From Pseudomonas sp. ABC1 (GTDB lineage Bacteria; Pseudomonadota; Gammaproteobacteria; Pseudomonadales; Pseudomonadaceae), in the NCBI RefSeq assembly GCF_013395055.1, contig NZ_CP058349.1, forward strand, positions 2,658,501 to 2,722,500: a stretch of DNA of 64,000 bases. Reading direction: 5' to 3'. This document shows, one piece after another, positions 45,306 to 54,442 of this stretch. The translations under genes were made by a program, and so were the position numbers. The notes beneath the pieces are model-generated. The model was not told the DNA's origin. It saw nothing but the letters and a program-made list of their open reading frames with translations, and did not search any database. Each line of letters opens with the position of its first letter. The first letter of the stretch is position 1.

Positions 45306-45845
45306 ATGTCGAAGAAATCCTCACACGATGAGTTGATGGTGGCCCTGGCGCAGCACTATGACGAATTGGTCGATTACATTCGCCTGCGCTTTCGCAGTAG
45401 TCAGTTCGCCAGCGACGTGGTGCATGATGTCTGCCTGCAGTTGCTGGAAAATCCGCCTGTCGAGCGGGTGAAAACTCCCTTCGCCTTCCTGCGTCGTGTG
45501 TCCGTCAACCGAGCCATCGACCGGCATCGCAGCGACCGTACGCGCAATCGCTACTTCGAGCCGCTGGATGAGCGTGCCGACCTGCGCCACCACGAGCATG
45601 ACGGTGCCGCCGAGTTGGTCTTCATGCAACAACTGGAAGCACTGGTGGCGATCGTCGAGGCCTTGCCGGCCCGGCAGCGGCAGATATTCCTGCTGCATCG
45701 CATCCATGGCATGTCGCAGCGCGAACTCGCCGAGGAACTGGGCATATCCGCCAATATGGTGACCCAGCACTTCAACCGCGCCATGCGCACCATCGCCAGC
45801 CAGTGGCAGCCCGCGCAGGATGCCTTGCACGGGCGCCAGCACTGA
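45306..45845 (+). CDS. FecI-type ECF sigma factor (system 2)
   Basis: This 179-residue sigma factor shows region 2 (YDELVDYIRLRFRSSQFASDVVHDVCLQLLE ... RRVSVNRAIDRHR) and region 4 (LPARQRQIFLLHRIHGMSQRELAEELGIS). It is most like the iron-starvation sigma factors that control siderophore receptors. Followed by a FecR-like gene and a receptor with an STN domain. A Fur-box-like site overlaps its likely promoter, so it should be derepressed in low iron. Confidence 0.93.
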   Translation: MSKKSSHDELMVALAQHYDELVDYIRLRFRSSQFASDVVHDVCLQLLENPPVERVKTPFAFLRRVSVNRAIDRHRSDRTRNRYFEPLDERADLRHHEHDGAAELVFMQQLEALVAIVEALPARQRQIFLLHRIHGMSQRELAEELGISANMVTQHFNRAMRTIASQWQPAQDALHGRQH

Positions 45846-45862
45846 GCTGCCGGGTTTTCACC

Positions 45863-46726
45863 ATGCCTGATACCAACGACCGACAGCCGTCCGCTTCGCG
45901 CTCTGCCCCTGGCGCAGGCGAAGACCGACTGGCGCCCTTCGATGCCGCGTTGCGTGAACACTTTCCTTCGCGCGATGCATTGCTGGCCGAGGCTCGGGCA
46001 CAGAGCGCCCGGCAGCGTCGACGCGTGCGCCAGGGCGGTACGGGGTTGCTGGCTCTGGCGTTGGCGAGCGGTATCTGGATCGTCGATCCGGCCTGGCACA
46101 GTGAGGACGTGCAGACGTCGGTCGGCCAGCGGCTGACCCGGCAGTTGGCCGATGGAAGCCAGGTCGTGCTCAACAGTACCACGCACCTGCGTATCGAGCG
46201 CCGCCTGCGCAGTCGCCAGTTCGAATTGGTCGAGGGCGAGGCGACCTTTACCGTCGAGCATGACGGGCCACCGTTCATCGTGCGCAGCCAGGGTGTGCGG
46301 GTGCTGGATATTGGCACGGTCTTCAACCTGCGCAGCGACCGCCGCGGTGTTGCGGTGTCGGTGCTCGAGGGCGAGGTCGAAGTCAGCAATGATCTGGCAA
46401 CCCCGCGTCGCCTGCTTGCCGGTCAACAAGTGCAGGCCACTGCCGAACGCCTGGAGTCCACACGCCCGGTCCGGCCCGCCGAGGCCCTGGCCTGGCAGCA
46501 GGGCAAGTTGCGCTTCGATGGTACGCCGCTGCGCGATGTGATCGTCGAGCTGCAGCGCTATCGCCAGGCGCCTATTCGCCTGGGTAGCGCGCATATCGGC
46601 GATCTGCGCTTGTCCGGTGAGTACGATACCGATGCGGTGGAGTCGCTGATCGAATTGCTGCCCAGCATCCTGCCCGTGACCTTGTTGCGTTCCTTCGATG
46701 GCCGCGTGGTGGTCAGCGGCAGCTAG
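45863..46726 (+). CDS. FecR-like membrane regulator with short, atypical cytoplasmic domain
   Basis: This 287-residue protein has a membrane segment (GTGLLALALASGIWIVDPAW, about 60-78). Its periplasmic FecR domain is complete (ADGSQVVLNSTTHLRI, FELVEGEATFTVEHDGPPFIV, VVLDIGT-like VRVLDIGTVFNLRSDRRGVAV), and a C-terminal STN-like tail is present (LRDVIVELQRYRQAPIRLG). Unlike the FecR at 27178-28089, the N-terminal cytoplasmic part lacks the usual AxxWxxRL and tryptophan-rich motifs. ATG 45863 is preferred because an earlier GTG in frame would overlap the sigma gene. It should link receptor 46844-49348 to the sigma factor. Confidence 0.85.
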   Translation: MPDTNDRQPSASRSAPGAGEDRLAPFDAALREHFPSRDALLAEARAQSARQRRRVRQGGTGLLALALASGIWIVDPAWHSEDVQTSVGQRLTRQLADGSQVVLNSTTHLRIERRLRSRQFELVEGEATFTVEHDGPPFIVRSQGVRVLDIGTVFNLRSDRRGVAVSVLEGEVEVSNDLATPRRLLAGQQVQATAERLESTRPVRPAEALAWQQGKLRFDGTPLRDVIVELQRYRQAPIRLGSAHIGDLRLSGEYDTDAVESLIELLPSILPVTLLRSFDGRVVVSGS

Positions 46727-46742
46727 CGCATGAGGGGATGAT

Positions 46743-46761
46743 GAAAATGACAAGAATTTTC
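46743..46761. promoter_or_regulatory. Candidate Fur box upstream of the siderophore receptor gene
   Basis: GAAAATGACAAGAATTTTC matches the Fur consensus at 14 of 19 positions. It sits inside a perfect inverted repeat TGAAAAT-N7-ATTTTCA, 82 bp before the receptor ATG. Confidence 0.65.
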
Positions 46762-46843
46762 AGTCGTTCCCCTCAACATCTCCCTTGTCTGAAACGCCAG
46801 TTCCTGTGCAAGCCCTTTTAACGATCATTGCATTGGGGGAAAC

Positions 46844-49348
46844 ATGGGGAACAAAACATCATCGGGGGTACGTCGGCTGACGCTGCTGGCGGCTTCCATT
46901 CTACTGGCTGGCGCGGTCCATGCGCAGGACGCCATCCATTCGCTGAGCCTGCCGGCGCAGCATCTGGACCAAGCCTTGAACGCGCTGGCAGGGCAGACCG
47001 GTGGCCGTATCCTGTTCGCCACCGATATCGCCGAGAATCTGCCGGCACCCGCGCTGGATGGTGAACTGACTATTCAGCAGGCCCTGCAACGTTTGCTGCA
47101 AGGCTCCAGCCTGACCGTGCAGGAAATGGGTGATGGCAGTTTCGTGGTTGCCGAGCCTGTGGCAAAGGCGTCATCGCTCGATCTCGGCGCCGTTGTGATT
47201 CAGGGGCAGGGCATGGGTGAGGCGACCGAGAACAGTGGCTCCTATACCACTGGTCTGGTCAGCGTCGGTTCGAAAACACCGATCAGCCTCAAGGAAACGC
47301 CGCAAACGGTGTCGATCATCAGTCGGCAGATGATCGAGGATCAGCGCATCACCACCCTGCCGGAAGCGATGAGGCGTACACCGGGCATCACCGTGCGCAA
47401 CAACAACTACCACGGCCAGCAGTTCTATTCGCGTGGCTTCGGCATCGATAACGTGCAGATCGATGGCGCCTCGCCGATGGATATCGGTACCGGCCTGGGC
47501 ACCTTCTACAGCGACCGTCTCTATGACATGGCACCCTACGACCATGTGGAGGTGCTGCGCGGCGCCAGCGGCTTGTTGGGCGGCACGGGTGATCCGGGCG
47601 GGATCGTCAATCTGGTGCGCAAGCGCCCGCTGGCCAGCTATCAGCTCAAACTCGATACTTCGGTCGGCTCCTGGGACAACTACCGCACCGAGGTCGACCT
47701 GACCGGCCCCATCGCCTTCGATGGCAAGCTACGCGGGCGCGTGGTTGCGGCCTATACCGACCGCCAGTACTTCATGGATAAGCGCAGCACCGAGAAGCCG
47801 TTCCTGTACGGCATCGTCGAGGCGGACCTGACTGACGACACCATGCTGACCTTGGGTGGCAGCTACGACAAACTCAAGGAAAACGGCACCGGCGACGGCT
47901 TGCCGCGCTACAGCACAGGCGGTGATCTGAAACTGTCTCGCAGCACCTGGTACACCACCAACCAAGCCTGGTCCGATAGCTACACCCGCGAGTGGTTCGT
48001 GAAGCTCGACCACCAGCTAAACGATGACTGGAAACTCAATACCTCCTACACCTACTCCTATAACGGATCTACTACCGAGGGCGTCATCCCCTACGGCTCG
48101 GTGGATGAAACCACTGGCAGCGGCCCTTATTGGTGGGGCAGCTACACCTCCAGCTGGAGTAAACAGTCGGTGTTCGACGTGAACCTGTCCGGGTATTTCG
48201 ATGCCTTCGGGCGGCAGCATGAGCTGCTGGTGGGAGCCGATTACCAGAAGGTCACCAGTCGCTGGCGTGCCGCCCAGGGTATTGAGGGCAAGGGTGGCCT
48301 GATCGATATATGGAACCCGGATGCCGCGCTTTTACCTCACAACGAGTCCAATCGCAGTTTCTGGCGTGACTACTCACCCAACGGCCGTGAGCAGTACGGC
48401 TTGTATTCGACTCTGCGGCTGCAACTGACCGCCCCATTGAAACTTGTGATCGGTGCTCGGGCCCAGCGCTACAAGTTCGAGCAGGCCTATGCCATGCGCA
48501 ATCCCGACGGCAGCGGAGCATGGGTCGGTCAGGACAGTGTTTCCGATCGTGAACCGACCAAGGTCGTGCCGTTTGGTGGCCTTATCTATGCGCTGAATGA
48601 CGAGTGGTCCGTCTACGGCAGTTACGCCGAGGTTTTCAAGCCGCAAGCCCAGAACCTGAAGGGGCCGAAAGAGGCACCGAGCTCAATCGAATCGATGACC
48701 GGCAAGACCTACGAGACGGGTATCAAGGGCGAACTGTTCGATGGCAGCTTGAACGTCAGTGCGGCGCTGTTCTACACCAGGCGTGAGAACCAGGCAGCGA
48801 AAGATCCTGCCTACCCGAATACCCTGCGCTTCTATAGCTCCGCATGCTGTTACCTGGCTCAGGACAAGATCACCAGCAAAGGGATCGATCTGGAGGTCTC
48901 CGGTGAGGTCGCCCCTGGCTGGAACATCATGGCGGGATACACCTACAACCAGATTCGCAACGATACCGAGGAGAATCTCTACAGCACGGTCACGCCCAAG
49001 CATCTGTTCAAGCTGTGGACGCTCTACAACCTGCCCGGCACGTTGTCCGACTGGCGTATCGGTGGTGGTGTGACGGCAACCAGCCCGACCTATGTGGAAG
49101 GCGAAGCCTACCGCTTCGACAGCGCAGGCTACTCCATCGACAGCCGTCCGTTCGATTTCAGTCAGTCGGGCTATGCAGTCTACGACGCCATGGTCGAGTA
49201 CGACGTGGACGAGCACTGGACTGTCGCGCTCAACGGCAACAACCTGTTCGACCGCCGTTATTACGCCAGTGTGGGCACCTCCGAATACGGCAACTACTAC
49301 GGCGATCCGCGTAACTTCACGCTGACCTTGCGCGGTACTTTCTGGTAA
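46844..49348 (+). CDS. TonB-dependent ferri-siderophore receptor with STN signalling domain
   Basis: This 834-residue protein has a signal peptide (LTLLAASILLAGAVHA). An STN domain follows (about 32-103, SLSLPAQHLDQALNALAGQTGG ... GELTIQQALQRLL). Next come a plug of the FhuE/FoxA/FpvA siderophore class (SLKETPQTVSIISRQMIEDQ, GITVRNNNYHGQQFYSRGFG, VEVLRGASGLLGGTGDPGGIVNLVRKRP) and a barrel ending in TLRGTFW. It would import a hydroxamate or catecholate chelate, but the ligand is not fixed by sequence. It has its own Fur-like site and is also downstream of the sigma/FecR pair, giving double control. Confidence 0.95.
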   Translation: MGNKTSSGVRRLTLLAASILLAGAVHAQDAIHSLSLPAQHLDQALNALAGQTGGRILFATDIAENLPAPALDGELTIQQALQRLLQGSSLTVQEMGDGSFVVAEPVAKASSLDLGAVVIQGQGMGEATENSGSYTTGLVSVGSKTPISLKETPQTVSIISRQMIEDQRITTLPEAMRRTPGITVRNNNYHGQQFYSRGFGIDNVQIDGASPMDIGTGLGTFYSDRLYDMAPYDHVEVLRGASGLLGGTGDPGGIVNLVRKRPLASYQLKLDTSVGSWDNYRTEVDLTGPIAFDGKLRGRVVAAYTDRQYFMDKRSTEKPFLYGIVEADLTDDTMLTLGGSYDKLKENGTGDGLPRYSTGGDLKLSRSTWYTTNQAWSDSYTREWFVKLDHQLNDDWKLNTSYTYSYNGSTTEGVIPYGSVDETTGSGPYWWGSYTSSWSKQSVFDVNLSGYFDAFGRQHELLVGADYQKVTSRWRAAQGIEGKGGLIDIWNPDAALLPHNESNRSFWRDYSPNGREQYGLYSTLRLQLTAPLKLVIGARAQRYKFEQAYAMRNPDGSGAWVGQDSVSDREPTKVVPFGGLIYALNDEWSVYGSYAEVFKPQAQNLKGPKEAPSSIESMTGKTYETGIKGELFDGSLNVSAALFYTRRENQAAKDPAYPNTLRFYSSACCYLAQDKITSKGIDLEVSGEVAPGWNIMAGYTYNQIRNDTEENLYSTVTPKHLFKLWTLYNLPGTLSDWRIGGGVTATSPTYVEGEAYRFDSAGYSIDSRPFDFSQSGYAVYDAMVEYDVDEHWTVALNGNNLFDRRYYASVGTSEYGNYYGDPRNFTLTLRGTFW

Positions 49349-49399
49349 GGCGCTCTGGCCCCTCTTTCATTGATGGGCGAGGGCACAGAGTGTGCGCTA

Positions 49400-49431
49400 C
49401 CCATGAAGATCAGCATGACAATCTTCATGGG
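49400..49431. promoter_or_regulatory. Perfect hairpin between the siderophore receptor and rpmE
   Basis: CCCATGAAGAT (49400-49410) and ATCTTCATGGG (49421-49431) are perfect 11-base complements around a 10-base loop. No U-run follows. It could be a 3'-end element of the receptor mRNA or an operator for rpmE. Confidence 0.4.
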
Positions 49432-49555
49432 ATTGCCCTGAGGCTGATATGTGAAGCGCTTGCGCCACTCCGTCGCTCTGTTATCATGCGCGCCCTGATT
49501 CGTGCGGTACCCGGCATAGGGCCGAGTGGCGGCACAACACCTTGAGGATTCACCC

Positions 49556-49768
49556 ATGAAAGCCGATATCCATCCGAACTACGTTGCGATCGACGCCACT
49601 TGCAGCTGTGGCAACGTCATCAAGACCCGCTCCACCCTGGGCAAGAGCCTGAGCATCGACGTGTGCTCCGAGTGCCACCCGTTCTACACCGGCAAGCAGA
49701 AGGTTCTGGATACCGGTGGTCGTATCGACCGCTTCAACCAGCGTTTCGGCGTATTCGGCGCCAAGTAA
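49556..49768 (+). CDS. rpmE: 50S ribosomal protein L31 (zinc-binding type)
   Basis: This 70-residue protein has the L31 start [20 protein letters not shown] and [10 protein letters not shown]. Cysteines at the CSCG and CSEC motifs plus His give the zinc-binding (C+) form, which is replaced by a C- paralog in zinc shortage in many bacteria. ATG 49556 is preceded by TTGAGGATTC. A strong terminator follows. Confidence 0.97.
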   Translation: MKADIHPNYVAIDATCSCGNVIKTRSTLGKSLSIDVCSECHPFYTGKQKVLDTGGRIDRFNQRFGVFGAK

Positions 49769-49811
49769 TACGCTGTACCGCAGGAAGCCTCATAAGGTTT
49801 CCATGCAGATG

Positions 49812-49840
49812 AAAAAGGCGCCCCAAGTGGGCGCCTTTTT
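49812..49840 (+). terminator. Intrinsic terminator of rpmE
   Basis: AAAAAGGCGCCC (49812-49823) pairs with GGGCGCCTTTTT (49829-49840) across a 5-base loop, with a U-run. Confidence 0.93.
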
Positions 49841-50129
49841 CGTTTCCGGGATTCTCGCTTCTCCAGGCTGCAACGTGCTCGGTCCCGTGTGACAGGCTGC
49901 AGGTGAGGCCGGCTTTGCTGGCTGAATACCTGGGGTACGTTGTCGCAGTTGCCTCCAATAGGCGTCTGCTCGATTCGCTGGAAAGGCGCCCAGCAACTAA
50001 CGCAAGAGCGTGTGGCGCACGTCACCGATCCGGTCCATGGCGGATGCTCGCCTGGGTGGCTTCGTTCTGCTTTCGGTGCGAGCGAAGTGGGTCGAACGCA
50101 ACTGTTCAGGCCTCTTGCTTGAAACGGGT

Positions 50130-50303
50130 AATGCGCCCGTGCCGAACGTGTCAACCCAGCAGGCAAGCGCCTTCACGGGCATTCACCCGGAGTCGCTGGT
50201 GGGGCGTGCGGTCGAAGTCCTTGGCTGGATAATCGACTGTTCCGGTCGTGGGCTGCGTGCCGATCAGACCCTGGGGGCGATGCGGGTCACCCGTCTGGAT
50301 TGA
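50130..50303 (+). pseudogene. C-terminal remnant of a thermonuclease-family (SNase-like) gene
   Basis: The frame ending at the TGA of 50301-50303 reads TGIHPESLVGRAVEVLGWII then DCSGRGLRADQTLGAMRV, which looks like the end of the small nuclease-type protein that I recall between rpmE and maeB in other pseudomonads. The sequence upstream has no matching N-terminus, signal peptide or catalytic residues in any frame, so the gene is decayed or deleted. The identification is from memory of the family and should be tested. Confidence 0.4.
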
Positions 50304-50384
50304 GCGGTTTTCCCGTGATTAACGCCCGCTGCCTAGGCAGAAAGTCGTAGTCCGCAGGCTTGACAGGTACGCCCTGTGGCTGGG

Positions 50385-50414
50385 TTGTGAGGCGTCGCTC
50401 GATTGGCGTATGCT
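50385..50414 (+). promoter_or_regulatory. Candidate sigma-70 promoter of maeB
   Basis: TTGTGA (50385-50390), 18-bp spacer, TATGCT (50409-50414), ending 42 bp before the maeB ATG. Confidence 0.4.
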
Positions 50415-50456
50415 CGCCGGCCCGTCTGTCCCAATACTAATAAGCGGATATGCCAC

Positions 50457-51725
50457 ATGACTGACTTGAAAACTGCCGCTCTCGATTATCACGCCCAGCC
50501 CCGCCCGGGTAAGCTGAGTGTCGAGCTGACCAAACCCACCGCAACCGCCCGCGACCTTGCACTGGCCTACAGCCCAGGTGTCGCCGAGCCGGTGCGCGAG
50601 ATCGCCCGTGACGCCGAACTGGCCTACAAGTACACGGGCAAGGGTAACCTGGTGGCAGTGATTTCCGATGGCACGGCGATTCTCGGCCTGGGCAATCTCG
50701 GGCCGTTGGCCTCCAAGCCGGTCATGGAAGGCAAGGGCGTGCTGTTCAAGCGCTTCGCCGGTGTCGATGTGTTCGATATCGAAGTGGATGCCGAGAGCCC
50801 GCAGGCCTTCATCGACACGGTCAAGCGCATTTCCATCACCTTCGGTGGCATCAACCTGGAAGACATCAAGGCGCCCGAGTGCTTCGAGATCGAGCGCGCG
50901 CTGATCGAGCAGTGCGATATTCCAGTCTTCCACGATGACCAGCATGGCACCGCCATCGTCACCGCCGCCGGCATGCTCAATGCACTGGAGATCGCTGGCA
51001 AGACCATCGAGCAGGCGAAGATCGTCTGCCTCGGCGCTGGCGCCGCAGCGACGTCCTGCATGAAGCTGCTGGTGAGCATGGGTGCCCGTGTCGAGAACAT
51101 CTTCATGATCGACCGCAAGGGCGTGATCCACGCCGGGCGCGACGACCTGAACCAGTACAAGGCCTCGTTCGCCCACGAAACCGACAAGCGCACCCTGGGT
51201 GATGCGCTGGACGGTGCCGACGTGTTCGTCGGGCTGTCCGGCGCCAACCTGCTGAGCGCCGAAGGCCTCAAGCGCATGGCGGCCAATCCGATCGTCTTCG
51301 CCTGCTCCAACCCGGACCCGGAGATCGCGCCCGAGCTGGCCCACGCGACCCGCGACGACGTGATCATGGCCACCGGCCGCTCGGACTACCCGAACCAGGT
51401 CAACAACGTGCTGGGCTTCCCCTTCATCTTCCGTGGTGCGCTGGATGTCCGCGCGACCCGTATCAACGAAGAGATGAAGATCGCCGCGGCACTGGCCCTG
51501 CGTGACCTGGCCAAGCTGCCGGTGCCTGCCGAAGTGAGCGCGGCCTATGGCCTGGAGAGCATCGAGTTCGGTCGTGAGTACATCATTCCGAAACCGATGG
51601 ACCCGCGTCTGATCACGCTGGTGGCCGATGCCGTGGCGCGCGCCGCCATCGAGAGTGGCGTGGCAACCCTGCCGTATCCGGCGAACTACCCGCTGCAATC
51701 CGTGGACGACGTGTTCAACGTCTGA
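50457..51725 (+). CDS. maeB: Malic enzyme (MaeB type, without phosphotransacetylase domain)
   Basis: This 422-residue enzyme oxidatively decarboxylates malate to pyruvate with reduction of NAD(P). Present are the N-terminal AYSPGVAEPVREIA, FHDDQHGTAIVTAAGMLNALE, the nucleotide-binding LGAGAAATSCMKLL, and FACSNPDPEIAPELA. The length corresponds to the malic domain alone; the C-terminal phosphotransacetylase-like domain of long MaeB is absent, as in other pseudomonads. The first in-frame ATG at 50457 is used. Its own promoter and terminator bracket it. Confidence 0.95.
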   Translation: MTDLKTAALDYHAQPRPGKLSVELTKPTATARDLALAYSPGVAEPVREIARDAELAYKYTGKGNLVAVISDGTAILGLGNLGPLASKPVMEGKGVLFKRFAGVDVFDIEVDAESPQAFIDTVKRISITFGGINLEDIKAPECFEIERALIEQCDIPVFHDDQHGTAIVTAAGMLNALEIAGKTIEQAKIVCLGAGAAATSCMKLLVSMGARVENIFMIDRKGVIHAGRDDLNQYKASFAHETDKRTLGDALDGADVFVGLSGANLLSAEGLKRMAANPIVFACSNPDPEIAPELAHATRDDVIMATGRSDYPNQVNNVLGFPFIFRGALDVRATRINEEMKIAAALALRDLAKLPVPAEVSAAYGLESIEFGREYIIPKPMDPRLITLVADAVARAAIESGVATLPYPANYPLQSVDDVFNV

Positions 51726-51748
51726 CCGCTGCGGCTGCACCCTGTGAA

Positions 51749-51783
51749 CCCCGCTGGCCTGTGCAAGGCCAGTGGGGTTTTTG
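51749..51783 (+). terminator. Intrinsic terminator of maeB
   Basis: CCCCGCTGGCC pairs with GGCCAGTGGGG (one wobble) across a 7-base loop, followed by a U-rich run. It also separates maeB from the convergent kinase gene. Confidence 0.9.
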
Positions 51784-51812
51784 TTTTTCGGGGTTTGGCA
51801 ACGGGCGAAGTG

Positions 51813-54347
51813 TCAGTGCGCGTTGTTTCCGTCTGCAACGTGGATAAGCTGTTGCAGGGTGTTGAGCAACTGGGCGGTGAATACGGGCTTGTGCAGCCAC
51901 TTCACACCGGCGATCTCCGGCTGTTCCGGCGGGTGGCTGGCAGAGATGACGATGATCGGCAGCCTGCCCGTGGCGGGATTGCTGCGTATCTCCTCGATCA
52001 GTTGCTGGCCGCTGCCATCGGGCAGGTGCATGTCGAGGGTCATGGCCTGGTAGTGCGTGTGCAGCAGCCTTTCCCGTGCCAGACAGAGGCTTTGCACGCG
52101 GTCCACCGTATAGCCGGCATCACGCAGCATGAGGTGCAGCAGGCGCCCGGTATCCGGTTCGTCTTCCACCACCAGCAGGCGGGGTTTGTCCGTCTGCTGC
52201 TCGTCGCGGGCCTGCTCATGCAGGGGCAGCTCGCACCAGAATGTCGCGCCTTTGCCTGTCGGTGAATCGAAGCCGATGCGCCCGCCCATGCGTTCGATCA
52301 GCTCTCTGGAAATGGCCAGCCCGAGGCCGGTGCCGCTCTTGCTGCGGTTATCCGAGGCCTCGGCCTGGGCGAATTTCTCGAAGACCCTGGGGCGGAAGTC
52401 TTCCGCTACGCCGGGGCCCTGGTCTTCGACCATGATCCTCGCATGGCTGTCGTGCAGGCGGGCGCGGATCTGCACGCATTTGCCCGGCGGTGTGTGCTTG
52501 ATCGCATTGCTGAGGAAGTTGCCAAGCACCTGTTGCAGGCGGGAGTGATCGACCCAGAGGCAGGCTTGCGGAAGGCTGCCAAGCTGTAGCTGGACGGCGT
52601 TCTCCGTGGCGAATGCCTGGTTGCTCGCCAGGGCATCTTCGAGGACGCGGGCCAATGGGTGGGCCTGGAAGTCGAAGATCATCTTGCCGGCGGCGATCTT
52701 GTCCATGTCCAGCAAATCGTTGATCAGGTGCCCGAGGCGCAGGCTGTTGCGATGGGCGATGTCCAGCATCTGTTGCAGGGCTGGCGGCACTGGCCCGAGG
52801 GCGCCGCCATTGATCAGGCCAAGGGCGCCCGATATGGAGGCCAGGGGGGTGCGCAACTCATGGTTGACGGTGGAGATGAACTCGTTCTTCAGCCGTTCGC
52901 TCTGCTTGCGTTCGGTCAGGTCCATGGTGGTGCCGCAGATGCGCAGGGGTTTGTTGTCCTGGTCCCGCAGGATGTAGCCGCGCATGAGCACCGGCACCAG
53001 AAACCCCGACTTGTGCTTGAGGCGCCGTTCGGTGGTGAAGTGTTCGGTGTCCGATGCCAGCAGTTGTGCCAGGCGGAGTTTGCTCTGGCGCAGATCGTCG
53101 CTGTCCATGAGTCGTTCCCACAGGCGGAAGTCCGACACCAGCTCTCCGGGTTGGTAGCCCAGCATCTGCCTGGCCCTGGCGGATGCGTAGAAGGTCTCCT
53201 CTTCGAGATTGAGGTCCCACAAGCCGTCGTTGCTGCCTTTCAGGGCCAGGCTCAGGCGCTCCTCGCTGAGCTTGAGCGCCTGTTTGTTCTTGCGCATGTG
53301 TTCGGTCATCTGCCGTGCGAGGTACTCGGCGCGGTTGTTACGCAGGCTGAGGGAGGAGGCATAGAAGAACAGGGTCAGGCTGAGCCCGATGCCGAGGGCC
53401 GCCAGCAGTACCTCATGGGCATGGAAGCGCTCCTCGAAGGCCGGTTCGCTCTGCAGCAGCAGGTTCCAGCTCTGGCCATACAGTTCGAGTTGGAGCTGCC
53501 TGCTGTAGCTTGCCGCATGCTCGGAGGGCGTGGCGCGGTTGCTGTAGAGCAACTGGCTGGGGCCGGCTCTCTGGGAGGTGTGTATTTCCAGTGCGAGCTG
53601 CTGGTCGAGCAGGCCGAGAATGCCCTGCATCAGGTAGTCGATGCGATGGCTGCTGTAGACGAACCCGCGCAAGGCTTGCAGGCGTTCGTGAGGGTTTGCC
53701 GGCGTCAGGTCCGCACGGTAGACCGGCAGGTAGAGCAACAGTCCCGGTTGGGCGTCATCCATGCCCAGGCTGGCCGTGTTGATCATGCGGGCCTGGTTTT
53801 CCCTGGCGGCACGCTGCATGGTCCGTCGCAAGAGCGGGCTACTGAACATGTCGTAGCCCGGCTCGGAAAGTGTCTGTTCGAGCAGCGGTTCGATATAGCT
53901 CACCGGCACGTGCAACGGTTGTTTGTCCCGCGGGTGGACGCGGTAGTCCGCCGTCCACTCCTGGCGCATGCGGGCCTCGTGCTGCGCGAGTGCCTGTGTG
54001 TCGATGACGGGCGCGTAACCCAACTGGCGAGTACCCGGGTACTGGTTGTGCAGTTGCAGGCTGTGCACGTAGTCGCGCCACTGCTGCTGGCTCGGTTGAT
54101 CGACGATCGCCAGCAGACCGGCCGCGCCATGCAGGGCGCGTTCGTGGGCGAGCAGGCGCTGGCGTATGGCTTCGGTGGCCTTGGCCGTGAGGGTGTCGAA
54201 CTGTTGCGCGGCGGCACGCGACTCCGTGCGGTGCAGATGCAGGAGCGTGAAACCTTGGGCCAGCAGGCTGAGCAGCAGAACCAGCCAGGCGATGCCGTTG
54301 TGGCGAGAGAGGAGTTGCCTGGTGGTGGAAGGGAGGTTGAGGCTCAT
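51813..54347 (-). CDS. Hybrid sensor histidine kinase with CHASE-type periplasmic domain
   Basis: This 844-residue protein has a first membrane segment (about 20-38), a periplasmic CHASE-like sensor (about 70-300, with YPGTRQLGYAPVID and SYIEPL), a second membrane segment (about 310-330), a PAS domain (about 365-480), HisKA with NHELRTPL (His496) and a HATPase (FLSNAIKHTPPG, DQGPGVAEDFRPRVFEKF, GTGLGLAISREL). It ends with a receiver domain with phosphoacceptor Asp772 (TLDMHLPDGSG) and Lys in WLHKPV. No separate response regulator lies next to it. The neighbour is a c-di-GMP GGDEF-EAL protein, which could be a target, but that is inference. Confidence 0.92.
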   Translation of the reverse strand: MSLNLPSTTRQLLSRHNGIAWLVLLLSLLAQGFTLLHLHRTESRAAAQQFDTLTAKATEAIRQRLLAHERALHGAAGLLAIVDQPSQQQWRDYVHSLQLHNQYPGTRQLGYAPVIDTQALAQHEARMRQEWTADYRVHPRDKQPLHVPVSYIEPLLEQTLSEPGYDMFSSPLLRRTMQRAARENQARMINTASLGMDDAQPGLLLYLPVYRADLTPANPHERLQALRGFVYSSHRIDYLMQGILGLLDQQLALEIHTSQRAGPSQLLYSNRATPSEHAASYSRQLQLELYGQSWNLLLQSEPAFEERFHAHEVLLAALGIGLSLTLFFYASSLSLRNNRAEYLARQMTEHMRKNKQALKLSEERLSLALKGSNDGLWDLNLEEETFYASARARQMLGYQPGELVSDFRLWERLMDSDDLRQSKLRLAQLLASDTEHFTTERRLKHKSGFLVPVLMRGYILRDQDNKPLRICGTTMDLTERKQSERLKNEFISTVNHELRTPLASISGALGLINGGALGPVPPALQQMLDIAHRNSLRLGHLINDLLDMDKIAAGKMIFDFQAHPLARVLEDALASNQAFATENAVQLQLGSLPQACLWVDHSRLQQVLGNFLSNAIKHTPPGKCVQIRARLHDSHARIMVEDQGPGVAEDFRPRVFEKFAQAEASDNRSKSGTGLGLAISRELIERMGGRIGFDSPTGKGATFWCELPLHEQARDEQQTDKPRLLVVEDEPDTGRLLHLMLRDAGYTVDRVQSLCLARERLLHTHYQAMTLDMHLPDGSGQQLIEEIRSNPATGRLPIIVISASHPPEQPEIAGVKWLHKPVFTAQLLNTLQQLIHVADGNNAH

Positions 54348-54442
54348 GGACGCAGTCTGTGCAGATTCGTCTGCAGCTAGGTCTGAGAGAGCCCCAAGAT
54401 TACTGTGGATATTGGCACATTGCCATCTCGGTGTTTGAAACG

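Larger units (their letters stand above)
49841..50456. other. 616-bp interval between rpmE terminator and maeB with no intact gene
   Basis: Several short frames on both strands overlap here without ribosome sites. The only protein-like signal is the remnant at 50130-50303. The last 75 bases carry the likely maeB promoter. Confidence 0.6.

Noticed and set aside
49684..50303. Overlapping frames of 60-160 codons on both strands between rpmE and maeB
   Set aside because: Mutually exclusive, Cys/Arg/Pro-rich and running through the rpmE terminator; only the short C-terminal remnant looked protein-like.
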